A DNA stretch of 64,000 nucleotides from Bordetella ansorpii (GTDB lineage: Bacteria > Pseudomonadota > Gammaproteobacteria > Burkholderiales > Burkholderiaceae_B). Numbering within the stretch: position 1 is the first letter of the stretch; each line of letters starts with the position of its first letter. The stretch covers positions 1-64,000 of the forward strand of contig NZ_FKIF01000008.1 of the NCBI RefSeq assembly GCF_900078705.1, written 5' to 3'. The notes beneath the pieces are model-generated. The model was not told where the DNA came from. It saw nothing but the letters and a program-made list of their open reading frames with translations, and searched no databases. Shown here one piece after another: positions 1-8,017 of this stretch. The position numbers and the translations under genes are program-made.

Positions 1-685
1 ACAGCCACAGGCCGAAACGCTCGGACAGCGAGATCTTTTCCTCGACGGTTTCGCCGGGATGGATCTCGCCGTCGGGCTGGTGCCTGGCCTGCAGGTTCTC
101 GCTCATGTATTCCGGCATCAGGTGGCGCCGGTTGGACGTGGCGTAGATCAGCACGTTGTCGCCCGAAGCCGATACCGAGCCGTCCAGCACCGATTTCAGC
201 GCCTTGTAGCCGGCCTCGCCTTCCTCGAAGGACAGGTCGTCGCAGAACACGATGTAGCGCTCGTCCCGGCCGGCGACCAGTTCGACGATGTCGGACAGGT
301 CGCCCAGGTCGGACTTGTCGACCTCGATCAGCCGCAGGCCCTGGCCGCCGTAGGCGGCCAGCATGGCCTTGACCAGCGAACTCTTGCCGGTGCCGCGCGC
401 GCCGGTCATCAGCACGTTGTTGGCCGGCTTCTTCTGCAGGAACTGCCTCGTGTTGCGGTCGATGACGTCCTTCTGGCGCTCGATGTGCTGCAGGTCGTCC
501 ATGTCGATGCGCGCGATGTGGCGCACGGCATCGAGCCAGCCGCGCGAACCGCGCTTGCGCCAGCGGTAGGCATGCGCGGTCCAGTCGATGTCGGGAGGCG
601 CGGCGGGCAGCCAGGCTTCCAGCTGCGCCAGCACGCGTTCGGCCCGCGCCAGCAGGCGGACCATGTCGGGGGAAGACGAATCCAT
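1..685 (-). CDS. DUF815 family AAA-type ATPase, C-terminal part outside the window
   Basis: The gene reads leftward and runs off the window edge, so only about 228 N-terminal codons are present. The N-terminus (MDSSSPDMVRLLARAERVLA) leads into a P-loop, GARGTGKSS, followed by acidic Walker B-like stretches (IVFCDDLSFE) and the conserved ending HPGETVEEKISLSERFG. This order is typical of the DUF815 ATPases, about 290 residues long, whose job is not established. The start codon lies only 5 bases after the argJ stop, so the two are very probably co-transcribed. The family assignment comes from the motif order; the cellular role is unknown. Confidence 0.85.
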   Translation of the reverse strand, partial: MDSSSPDMVRLLARAERVLAQLEAWLPAAPPDIDWTAHAYRWRKRGSRGWLDAVRHIARIDMDDLQHIERQKDVIDRNTRQFLQKKPANNVLMTGARGTGKSSLVKAMLAAYGGQGLRLIEVDKSDLGDLSDIVELVAGRDERYIVFCDDLSFEEGEAGYKALKSVLDGSVSASGDNVLIYATSNRRHLMPEYMSENLQARHQPDGEIHPGETVEEKISLSERFGLWL

Positions 686-690
686 CGCGA

Positions 691-1917
691 TCAGGAGCGG
701 TAGTCGGCGTTGATGCTGACGTAGTCGTGCGAGAAGTCGCAGGTGTAGACGGTGTCGCTCACCTTGCCGCGGCCCAGCGCGATGCGCACCAGGATTTCCG
801 CTTCCTTCATGACGCGCTGGCCGTCCACCTCCTGGTAGGACGGATTGCGGCCGCCGTCGACGGCCACCAGCACGTCGCCCAGCCACAGGCGGACGCCCGA
901 GACGTCCAGGTCGTCGATGCCGGCATAGCCGACGGCGGCCAGGATGCGGCCCAGGTTGGGGTCGGACGCGAAGAACGCGGTCTTGACCAGCGGCGAGTGC
1001 GCCACCGAATAGGCCACCTTCAGCGCCTCTTCGGTGCTGCCGGCTTCCTCGACGCGGATGGTCATGAACTTGGTGGCGCCTTCGGCGTCGCGCACGATCT
1101 TCTGCGCCAGGTCGGCGGCCGCTTCGGTCAGGGCGCCGACGACGGCGGCATAGGCCGGATCGGACTCGGAGGACACGGTCACGCCCGACTTGCCGGTGGC
1201 GATCAGGATGAACGAGTCGTTGGTGGAGGTGTCGCCGTCGACCGTGATGCGGTTGAACGACTGGTCGGCGATCCGCACGGCCAGCTTGCGCAGCAGCGGC
1301 TGGGCGATGGCGGCGTCGGTGGCCAGGAAGCTCAGCATGGTGGCCATGTTGGGCCGGATCATGCCGGCGCCCTTGCTGATGCCGGTGAAGGTGACGGTCT
1401 TGCCATCGGCCTGGATCCGGCGCGAGTGGATCTTGGGCAGCGTGTCGGTGGTCATGATGCCGTGCGCGGCATTGAACCACTGGTCGGGCGACAGCGCGGC
1501 GATCGCGCCGGGCAGGCCGGCCTTCAGGCGGTCCATGGGCAGCGGCTCGAGGATGACGCCGGTGGAGAACGGCAGGATCTGTTCGGCGGGCAGGCCCAGC
1601 AGCCCGGACAGCGCGGCGCAGGTGTCCTTGGCGCGCTGCAGGCCGTCGGCGCCGGTGCCGGCGTTGGCGTTGCCCGTGTTGATGACCAGCGCGCGGATCG
1701 CGCCGCCCGACGCCAGGTGCGTTTCGCACACCTGCACGGGCGCGGCGCGGAAGCGGTTGCGCGTGAACACGCCGGCGACGGCGCTGCCTTCGGCCAGGTG
1801 GAAAACGGTCAGGTCACGGCGACCCGCCTTGCGGATGCCCGCCTCGGTGACGCCGATCTCGACACCGGCGACGGGGAAAATTTCGGATTCGGAGGGGATC
1901 TGCAGATTGACGGCCAT
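691..1917 (-). CDS. argJ: Bifunctional glutamate N-acetyltransferase / amino-acid acetyltransferase ArgJ
   Basis: ArgJ moves the acetyl group from N-acetylornithine to glutamate and, in bifunctional forms, also acetylates glutamate with acetyl-CoA, closing the arginine cycle in the cytoplasm. The 408-residue product has the family's usual length. It carries the self-cleavage site: the segment [14 protein letters not shown] places the cut between Ala192 and Thr193, Thr193 becoming the nucleophile of the beta chain. The conserved NTGNANAGTG stretch is present near residue 80. The start [13 protein letters not shown] was chosen because a longer in-frame upstream extension does not look like ArgJ. 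No strong ribosome-binding site is visible before it. It precedes the DUF815 ATPase with a 5-base gap. Confidence 0.96.
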   Translation of the reverse strand: MAVNLQIPSESEIFPVAGVEIGVTEAGIRKAGRRDLTVFHLAEGSAVAGVFTRNRFRAAPVQVCETHLASGGAIRALVINTGNANAGTGADGLQRAKDTCAALSGLLGLPAEQILPFSTGVILEPLPMDRLKAGLPGAIAALSPDQWFNAAHGIMTTDTLPKIHSRRIQADGKTVTFTGISKGAGMIRPNMATMLSFLATDAAIAQPLLRKLAVRIADQSFNRITVDGDTSTNDSFILIATGKSGVTVSSESDPAYAAVVGALTEAAADLAQKIVRDAEGATKFMTIRVEEAGSTEEALKVAYSVAHSPLVKTAFFASDPNLGRILAAVGYAGIDDLDVSGVRLWLGDVLVAVDGGRNPSYQEVDGQRVMKEAEILVRIALGRGKVSDTVYTCDFSHDYVSINADYRS

Positions 1918-2163
1918 GGTTCGGGACTCGCTGGTGGATAGCCGCCGAGGCGGCTGCCGGCGACATAGCCTTCTATTATCCACCGCCCGGGGCGCTCGCC
2001 AAATGACGTGTTGCGCGCCCCGCTCCCGTGCCGCGTTCAGTCGCGGGCCCGTCGCCAGCAGGCTGCCGGCCAGGTGCTCGGAACAAGTCGGGGAGATGCC
2101 CATGATTTTTGACTCTGGGGCAAAGATCCGGCGCGGGCGCGCTTCGAGTGTGTAAGCTACCGG

Positions 2164-2245
2164 CTCGTGTGCTGTCCCGTGGATGCGCTGGCATGCGGCA
2201 CACCGGCTGCGCGCATGGCGAGGTATCCAGGGGACAGCGCACGAG
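2164..2245. repeat. Long inverted repeat in the argJ/SDR intergenic gap
   Basis: The 374-base gap between argJ (start 1917) and the dehydrogenase (start 2292) holds two 21-base arms, 2164-2184 and 2225-2245, that are complementary at 19 of 21 positions around a 40-base spacer. The core of each arm is a GTGYGCTGTCCC-type sequence. The right arm ends 46 bases before the dehydrogenase start, so it lies where a dimeric regulator, or an RNA hairpin in the leader, could act. No open frame in the gap looks real, and there is no T-run that would make it a simple terminator. The function is not known. Confidence 0.55.
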
Positions 2246-2291
2246 CGCCGGGCGCGGTTCCGGCGTCCATCCACTCATCGAGGAGCATCAC

Positions 2292-3053
2292 ATGGATCTA
2301 GGTATCGCCGGCCGTTGGGCCGTGGTGTGCGCGGCCAGCAAGGGGCTGGGCAAGGGGTGCGCGGCCGCGCTGGCGCGCGAGGGCGTCAACCTGGTCATCA
2401 ACGCGCGCGGCGCGGACACGCTGAACGAGACCGCGGACGAACTGCGCGCATTGAACGCCGGCATCGAGGTGCACGGCGTCGTCGGCGACGTGACGCAGGC
2501 GTCGGTGCGGCAGGCGCTGCTGGCCGCGGCGCCGCAGGTCGACATCCTGGTCAACAATGCAGGCGGCCCGCCGCCCGGCGACTTCCGCGACTGGAAACAG
2601 GACGATTGGCTGGCGGCCCTGCAGGCCAATATGCTGACCCCCATCGAACTGATACGCGCCACCGTGGACGGCATGGCCGAACGCGGCTTCGGACGCGTGG
2701 TCAACATCACCTCGGGCGCGGTCAAGGCGCCGATCGACGTGCTGGGCCTGTCCAACGGCGCGCGCAGCGGCCTGACCGGTTTTGTGGCGGGCGTGGCGCG
2801 ACAGCCCCGCCTGGCGGGCCGCAACGTCACGCTGAACAACCTGCTGCCCGGCCCGTTCGATACCGACCGGCTGCGCAAGGCGTTTTCCGCGCCGGGCCAG
2901 CGCGAGAAGCGCCTGGCCACCATTCCGATGGGGCGCTTCGGCGATGCCGATGAATTCGGCGCGGTGTGCGCCTTCCTGTGCAGTGTGCACGCCGGCTACA
3001 TGACGGGGCAGAACGTGCTGCTGGACGGCGGCGCGTATCCGGGAACGTTCTGA
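2292..3053 (+). CDS. SDR-family oxidoreductase with non-canonical active site
   Basis: This 253-residue protein has a short-chain dehydrogenase fold: an N-terminal dinucleotide-binding loop (AASKGLGKG, residues 14-22), the NNAG motif (88-91), the catalytic-region serine (Ser141 in NITSGAV) and the PG segment after it. The usual YxxxK catalytic pair is absent; the aligned positions read SNGAR (154-158), replacing Tyr by Ser and Lys by Arg. That matches a known divergent SDR branch often labelled 3-oxoacyl-ACP reductase-like, whose substrate is not known. The start at 2292 has a good ribosome-binding site (GAGGAG) 8 bases upstream. The gene stands alone, transcribed away from argJ. Confidence 0.85.
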   Translation: MDLGIAGRWAVVCAASKGLGKGCAAALAREGVNLVINARGADTLNETADELRALNAGIEVHGVVGDVTQASVRQALLAAAPQVDILVNNAGGPPPGDFRDWKQDDWLAALQANMLTPIELIRATVDGMAERGFGRVVNITSGAVKAPIDVLGLSNGARSGLTGFVAGVARQPRLAGRNVTLNNLLPGPFDTDRLRKAFSAPGQREKRLATIPMGRFGDADEFGAVCAFLCSVHAGYMTGQNVLLDGGAYPGTF

Positions 3054-3141
3054 ATGTGCGAAATGGTGTTGCCGGGCCGGTCCGCAACCGCGCGGCGATG
3101 CCGCTCCAGGCCGTCCGCGCGGACGGCCGGCGTTTTCGGCC

Positions 3142-4158
3142 TCAGGGAGCCAACTGCATCGACGGGACGTCCAGCACGCCCGCCTCGCGGTTGCTGAGTA
3201 CCGCGCGGACAGTGCCGTCCGGTCCCTGCAGCACCGAATTGCCCGTCGCGATGTCGGGCCGGCCCGCGCGCAGGGCGGCGCGGCCGCGTGGCGGACTGAA
3301 CAGCAGGTCGCCTTCCTCGGCGCCGCGCACGCCCGCCGCGCTGGCCGCGCGGGTGCCGGCGGGATAAGTGACCTCGCCCAGCCGCAGCTCCTGCGCCAGC
3401 AGGCCTTCGAATTTCAGCACCTGGTGCTGACTGTCGACCGTGACGTCGGCCTTCAGCAGCGACAGGCCGGAAATGGAGGCCGGCTCGCTGCCATCGGTGC
3501 GCAGCAGCCAGCGTTGCGGCATGGCCTGGCGCATGTCCAGCCAGGTGCCGGTAGGCAGGGGCAGGTTGCCCACGGTATTGCCCGATGCCAGATGGCAGCT
3601 GTCGAAGCGCGGCCGGCCGTCTTCCATGACCAGTTCGACGCGATGGGCGCGCGAGCAGCGCCAGCCGCCGTGGATGGTCTGGTCGGTGAGGATCGCCAGC
3701 GACCAGCTTTCACCCGCCGCGCCGATGGGCTGCTGCGCGCGGCGGTAGCGGAACAACTGCTTGGCCTGCAGGCCGCCGACTTCCACCAGCACGGGAAAAT
3801 CGGCCTGGACGAAGGAGTCCAGGTCGCCCGGCGTGGCCAGGCGCAGTTCGGTGCCGGCCGGCATGTCGACGCCGGCCAGCTTGCGGGCGGCGTCGAGCAC
3901 GGCGCGGCGCGCCTGTTCTTCGCGGGCCTCGCGCTGGACGGTCAGCCACTGGCTGATGTGCTGATAGGGAAAGATGCCGCCGGTGATGGCCAGCACCGCC
4001 ATCATGGCGGGTCCCAGGCGGCGGTGGCCGCGCATCCACAGGCGGGCGCGCCGGTTCAGCGCCAGGCGGGCGAGCCAGGTAAGAAGCGTGCTCAGGCAGA
4101 TCAGCGAGACTGCCATCGACGCGTAATAATTGCCGCCAGGAATCGAGACCGGAATCAT
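3142..4158 (-). CDS. Uncharacterised membrane protein with large soluble C-terminal domain
   Basis: I do not recognise this 338-residue protein. Two hydrophobic segments near the N-terminus (about residues 14-34 and 49-66) flank a short Arg-rich loop, and the remaining 270 residues look soluble, so a membrane-anchored protein with a large domain on one side is likely. No catalytic motif is evident; the C-terminal half is rich in beta-type sequence. It starts 30 bases after the MarR gene, on the same strand, so it may be the third gene of the hydrolase-marR transcript and part of the same aromatic-compound response. That link is inferred from spacing only. Confidence 0.6.
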   Translation of the reverse strand: MIPVSIPGGNYYASMAVSLICLSTLLTWLARLALNRRARLWMRGHRRLGPAMMAVLAITGGIFPYQHISQWLTVQREAREEQARRAVLDAARKLAGVDMPAGTELRLATPGDLDSFVQADFPVLVEVGGLQAKQLFRYRRAQQPIGAAGESWSLAILTDQTIHGGWRCSRAHRVELVMEDGRPRFDSCHLASGNTVGNLPLPTGTWLDMRQAMPQRWLLRTDGSEPASISGLSLLKADVTVDSQHQVLKFEGLLAQELRLGEVTYPAGTRAASAAGVRGAEEGDLLFSPPRGRAALRAGRPDIATGNSVLQGPDGTVRAVLSNREAGVLDVPSMQLAP

Positions 4159-4188
4159 GGCGGCAATTATGCGTCATTCCGGGGCGGA

Positions 4189-4677
4189 CTATCGCGCTTG
4201 CGTGCGCTGGGCGACCACTTGCAGTTTCAGTTCGCCCAGCGCCTTGTACAAGGCGTTGCGGCTGGCGTCGGGCAGCCCGTCGAACATGCCCTTGACCCAG
4301 CTCTCGTGGGCGCGCGCCATGCGGGCGAAAGTCTTCTTGCCCAGCGGCGTGAGCTTCAGCACCGAACTGCGCCGGTCGGTCTCGACCTTGGTGCGCACCA
4401 CCAGGCCCTCGGATTCCAGCTGGTCGGTGATGCCGGTGATATTGCCGTTGGTCACCATCATGTGGCGCGACAGCTCGCCCATCTTCATGCCCTTGGGGGC
4501 GCGCTGCAATTGCGCCATCAGGTCGAAGCGCGGCAGCGTGGTGTCGAACTCGGTGCGCAGGCGGCCGCGGATTTCGGTCTCGATCAGGTTGCAGCAGGTC
4601 AGCATGCGCAGCCACAGCCGCAACGCGTGGTGGTCGTCGGGGGCGGCGCGGGTTTCGAGGTCGGGAGCGTCGGTCAT
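4189..4677 (-). CDS. MarR-family transcriptional regulator
   Basis: The 162-residue product has a winged-helix MarR core: a recognition-helix region (MGELSRHMMVTNGNITGITD) followed by the wing (EGLVVRTKVETDRRSSVLKLTPLG), with helical dimerisation ends. Regulators of this type usually repress by binding 20-base palindromes and let go on binding an aromatic acid or its CoA ester. Its ATG overlaps the stop of the upstream hydrolase (ATGA), so translation is coupled. A candidate operator at 5684-5703 lies in front of the hydrolase and is repeated upstream of the aminobenzoyl-CoA operon, so this protein is the obvious candidate regulator of both. The DNA target and ligand are inference. Confidence 0.88.
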   Translation of the reverse strand: MTDAPDLETRAAPDDHHALRLWLRMLTCCNLIETEIRGRLRTEFDTTLPRFDLMAQLQRAPKGMKMGELSRHMMVTNGNITGITDQLESEGLVVRTKVETDRRSSVLKLTPLGKKTFARMARAHESWVKGMFDGLPDASRNALYKALGELKLQVVAQRTQAR

Positions 4678-5651
4678 GAGGCGGTACGGGAGGAAGAGGG
4701 CCGGTCCGGTTCGGGCCGGCCCGTATCGGGCTGTCCCGTTCGGGACAGGCCCATCTGTTCGAACATGGCCTGGGCCAGCGGGCTGCCGGGGCGGCCCAGG
4801 TCGAGCACGATGTCGAAGTGGTTCAGGCCGGGCGCGGGCACGTAGCGGCCGGGAAAGCCGCGCGCCTGCCAGGCTTGCAGATAGTCGTTGCTCTGGCGCT
4901 TGAATTCGTCGGTTTCGTGCTCGCCGTAGCTGACCACGATGGGGCAGCCGTGGTCAGGCACGAGGCGGTCGGGGCTGTTGCGCGCGGCATCGGCCGGCGT
5001 CATGCGCATCCATTGGTTGATGTGGGTATGCACCAGCGGTGTCAGGTCGTACAGGCCGGACAGCAGCAATGCGCCGCGGATGACATCGCCGGGCAGCCCC
5101 AGCTCGCGTTGCCAGCCGCAGGCCAGCAGCATGCCGCACAGATGGCCGCCCGCCGAACTGCCGCCGACGTGCAGGCGGCCCGGATCGCCCCCATGCGCGG
5201 CGATGTTGCGCTGGACCCAGGCCACCGCGCGGCGCACCTGGTCGACGATGCGGTCCAGCGTGACGGCCGGCGCCAGCGAATAGTTGACCGCCACCACCAC
5301 GGCGCCGGCGCGCGTGAAGGCGGGCGCCATCGAGCTGGAATCGTCCTTGCCCAGCGCGCGCCAGTAGCCGCCGTGGATGTAGATGAAGACGGGCGCGGGG
5401 CATCCCGGCGCGGGGCATCCCGGCGCGGGGCATCCCGGCGCCGGGCTGTCCCGCGCGGCGGGGAACACGTCGAGCGTTTCGTCGGGGTGGTCGCCATAGG
5501 GCAGGTTCAATGCGCACGGCAGCGTGTCGCGCGCCCGGCGGCTCTCGTCGGCGTATTGCTTGAGTATCGATTCGACGTGCGGTACTGTCGCGCGTGCGTT
5601 GTATTGCATGTCGAGCGCGGTGGCGTCGAACTGGCGGTAGACGAGGCTCAT
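4674..5651 (-). CDS. Alpha/beta hydrolase, arylformamidase (kynurenine formamidase)-like
   Basis: The 325-residue enzyme shows the oxyanion motif HGGYW (93-97), the nucleophile elbow GSSAGG with Ser166, and a late GLNHFD segment that should hold the catalytic His. The HGGYWR form and the flanking sequence resemble the AFMID type of arylformamidase, which hydrolyses N-formylkynurenine and related N-formyl anilines; another carboxylesterase role is possible. Between the N-terminal region and HGGYW lies a PAPGC repeat made by a 15-base DNA repeat. The C-terminus is also Pro/Gly/Arg-rich and low in complexity. It is the first gene of a leftward unit with marR and lies divergent to the HAAT transporter. 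Confidence 0.8.
   Translation of the reverse strand: MSLVYRQFDATALDMQYNARATVPHVESILKQYADESRRARDTLPCALNLPYGDHPDETLDVFPAARDSPAPGCPAPGCPAPGCPAPVFIYIHGGYWRALGKDDSSSMAPAFTRAGAVVVAVNYSLAPAVTLDRIVDQVRRAVAWVQRNIAAHGGDPGRLHVGGSSAGGHLCGMLLACGWQRELGLPGDVIRGALLLSGLYDLTPLVHTHINQWMRMTPADAARNSPDRLVPDHGCPIVVSYGEHETDEFKRQSNDYLQAWQARGFPGRYVPAPGLNHFDIVLDLGRPGSPLAQAMFEQMGLSRTGQPDTGRPEPDRPSSSRTAS
5396..5440. repeat. Three perfect 15-base tandem repeats inside the hydrolase gene
   Basis: The unit CGGGGCATCCCGGCG occurs three times end to end (5396-5410, 5411-5425, 5426-5440), followed by a degenerate part-copy. Because the unit is 15 bases long, gain or loss of a copy keeps the frame and only changes the number of PAPGC pentapeptides (residues about 71-86) just before the oxyanion motif. 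This is the kind of tract that can vary between strains. Confidence 0.9.
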
Positions 5652-5683
5652 GGTTCGGGCAAACCCTAGGCTTGTTTTGCTGG

Positions 5684-5703
5684 ATACTTTAAACCTAAAC
5701 TAT
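5684..5703. promoter_or_regulatory. Candidate MarR operator, copy 1
   Basis: Read on the minus strand the site is ATAGTTTAGGTTTAAAGTAT, an imperfect palindrome with half-sites ATAGTTTA and TAAAGTAT (one mismatch) around GGTT. It lies 33 bases upstream of the hydrolase-marR start and 131 bases upstream of the HAAT binding-protein start, inside an AT-rich patch that stands out in this GC-rich DNA. A copy with 18 of 20 identical bases is at 37817-37836, before the aminobenzoyl-CoA operon. The size and symmetry fit a MarR dimer site. Binding by the neighbouring regulator is inferred. Confidence 0.6.
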
Positions 5704-5834
5704 GCCGCACGCCAGTTGATTTCTCGTCCCGGATGCCGGCCGCGCGGCATATGGATGACGGGCTCGGCGACACGATCGCAGTCGAACGCTTCAGAACAAA
5801 ACCCAAGCAGCGCGCCGCGCCAGGAGTTCCCAGC

Positions 5835-6998
5835 ATGCGTATCCTTTCCCTCGTCGTGGCCGCCGCCGCGCTCGTTCCCGCCATGTCCCACGCCGATCCC
5901 ATCAAGGTCGGCATCGCCAACGACATCTCCGGCCCGTTCGCGGCGCTGGGCGCCGAGGCGCGCGACGGTTTCAACCTCGCCATCAAGCAGTTGGGCGGCA
6001 AGCTGGGCGGCCAGCCGGCCGAGTTCCTGCAGACCGACATGGCCGGCAACCCCGAGCAGGCCCGCCAACTGGCCACGCGCTACATCCAGCGCGATAAGGT
6101 CGACTTCTTCACCGGCCCCATCGGCTCGAACGTGGCCCTGGCCGTGGGCCCCGCGCTGTTCGCCGCCAAGATCCCGTACCTGTCGAACAATCCCGGCCCC
6201 AGCCAATATGCGGGCGCCCAGTGCAACAAGTTCTGGTTCGGCACCACCTATCAGAACGACGCCTTCCACGAAGTGGCCGGCAAGGTCGCGGCCGACCGCG
6301 GCTACAAGAAGATGTTCATCATCGCGCCCGACTATCCCGCGGGCAAGGATGCGCTGACCGGCTTCAAGCGCGGCTACAAGGCCGACGTGGCGCAAGAGCG
6401 CTACACCAAGCTGGGCCAGATCGATTACGCGGCCGAACTGGCCGAGGTGCGCGCCACCGCGCCCGACGCGGTCTACATCTTCCTGCCGGGCGGCATGGGC
6501 ATCAACTTCGTCAAGCAGTTCGTGGCCGCGGGCCTGTCGCAGAACATCGCGCTGGTCGGACCGGGCTTCTCGGCCGACGAGGACGTCATCCCCGCCGTGG
6601 GCGAGCCGATGATCGGCATGGTCAACACCGCGCAGTGGGCGCATGATCTGGACGTGCCGCGCAACAAGCAGTTCGTCGACGCCTTCCGCAAGGAATACAA
6701 CGGCCGCTATCCCTCGGTGTACGCGGCGCAGGCCTACGACGTCATCATGGCCATGGATGCCGCCGTCAAGCAGGCGGGCGGCAAGGCCGGCGACCGCGAC
6801 GCCATCGTCGCCGCGCTGGAAAAGGCCGACTTCCCCTCGGTGCGCGGCGCCTTCACCTACGGCAGGAACCACTATCCGATCCAGGCCTACTACGCCCGCC
6901 AGGTCGGCAAGGACGCCCAGGGCCGCATCACCAACAAGCTGATCGGCAAGGTGTACGACAAACACCAGGACGTCTACGTGGGCGAGTGCAAGCTCTGA
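5835..6998 (+). CDS. HAAT-type ABC transporter substrate-binding protein
   Basis: This is the periplasmic receptor of the transporter encoded by the next four genes. The 387-residue product begins with a typical Sec signal peptide (MRILSLVVAAAALVPAMSHA, cleavage after Ala20) and continues as a Leu/Ile/Val-binding-protein-like fold (IKVGIANDISGPFAALG). The start at 5835 was preferred because an AGGAG lies 9 bases before it and the signal peptide begins there. Members of this family bind amino acids, amides or aromatic acids. Its position opposite the aromatic-type hydrolase and the shared operator suggest an aromatic acid such as an aminobenzoate, but the sequence alone cannot settle the ligand. 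Confidence 0.92.
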   Translation: MRILSLVVAAAALVPAMSHADPIKVGIANDISGPFAALGAEARDGFNLAIKQLGGKLGGQPAEFLQTDMAGNPEQARQLATRYIQRDKVDFFTGPIGSNVALAVGPALFAAKIPYLSNNPGPSQYAGAQCNKFWFGTTYQNDAFHEVAGKVAADRGYKKMFIIAPDYPAGKDALTGFKRGYKADVAQERYTKLGQIDYAAELAEVRATAPDAVYIFLPGGMGINFVKQFVAAGLSQNIALVGPGFSADEDVIPAVGEPMIGMVNTAQWAHDLDVPRNKQFVDAFRKEYNGRYPSVYAAQAYDVIMAMDAAVKQAGGKAGDRDAIVAALEKADFPSVRGAFTYGRNHYPIQAYYARQVGKDAQGRITNKLIGKVYDKHQDVYVGECKL

Positions 6999-7082
6999 TT
7001 TTGCGGTAGCAGCAGGGCGCGGCGCCACAACGCCGCGCCGATCGACCGCGGGCGCGCGATGCCCGCGGCACAGGGGAAGTCG

Positions 7083-8003
7083 ATGACGTATACGCTGATC
7101 GTCGAGCAGTTGCTGAACGGTCTGCAGTTCGGGTTGATGCTGTTCCTGATCGCCGCCGGCCTGACGCTGGTCTTCGGCATCATGGACATCATGAACCTGG
7201 CGCATGGTTCGCTGTACATGGCGGGCGCCTACGTGGCGGCCGAGACCATGCAGCGCACGGGCTCGTTCACCGCGGCGGTCATCGTGGCCGCGGGGGCCAC
7301 GGGCGTCGTCGGGGCCGTGCTGGAACTGGCGCTGATCCGCCGCCTGGCGGTGCGCGACCACCTGGCCCAGGTGCTGGGCACCTTCGCCATCCTGCTGATC
7401 GCCAACGACGTGGTCAAGATGATCTGGGGGCCCGCTCCGGTGATGCTCAATACGCCGGCGGCGCTGTCCGGTCCGGTGCGCCTCCTGCCCGACCTGATGT
7501 ATCCCGCGTACCGCCTGATGATCATCGGCCTGGGCCTGGCCGTGGCCGTGGGCCTTTACTGGTTCGTCACGCGCACCCGCGCCGGCGTGCTGGTGCGGGC
7601 CGGCGCGTCCAACCGGCAGATGGCCACGTTGATGGGCGTGCGCGTGCCCTTGCTGTTCCTGGGCGTGTTCGCGCTGGGCGCCATGCTGGCCGCGCTGGCG
7701 GGCGCGCTGCTGGGGCCGGTCACGGCCGTGCAGGTCGGCATGGGCGAGGAAATCCTGATCCTGGTGCTGGTCTGCATCGTCATCGGCGGCATCGGCTCGA
7801 TACGCGGCGCCTTCGCCGGCGCGCTGCTGGTAGGCATGGTGGATACGGCCGGCCGCGCCTTCCTGCCCACGCTGCTGCGCAGCTTCTTTCCGCCCGACGT
7901 GGCTTCCAGCGTGGGGCCCACGCTGGCCGCCATCGCCATCTACGTGCTGATGGCCGCGGTGCTGGTGTTCAGGCCCTCGGGCCTGTTCCCGGCGCGCGGC
8001 TGA
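7083..8003 (+). CDS. Branched-chain-type ABC transporter permease (LivH-like)
   Basis: The 306-residue inner-membrane protein has eight or so hydrophobic segments and the family opening LNGLQFGLMLFLIAAGLTLV followed by the FGIMDIMNLAHGSLYM signature seen in LivH permeases. It pairs with the LivM-like protein downstream to form the channel. The ATG at 7083 has AGGGGAAG a few bases upstream; a slightly earlier in-frame ATG (7059) would add eight unlikely residues. It follows the binding protein after 84 bases and belongs to the same rightward operon. Confidence 0.92.
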   Translation: MTYTLIVEQLLNGLQFGLMLFLIAAGLTLVFGIMDIMNLAHGSLYMAGAYVAAETMQRTGSFTAAVIVAAGATGVVGAVLELALIRRLAVRDHLAQVLGTFAILLIANDVVKMIWGPAPVMLNTPAALSGPVRLLPDLMYPAYRLMIIGLGLAVAVGLYWFVTRTRAGVLVRAGASNRQMATLMGVRVPLLFLGVFALGAMLAALAGALLGPVTAVQVGMGEEILILVLVCIVIGGIGSIRGAFAGALLVGMVDTAGRAFLPTLLRSFFPPDVASSVGPTLAAIAIYVLMAAVLVFRPSGLFPARG

Positions 8004-8017
8004 TCCAGAGATCCGAC

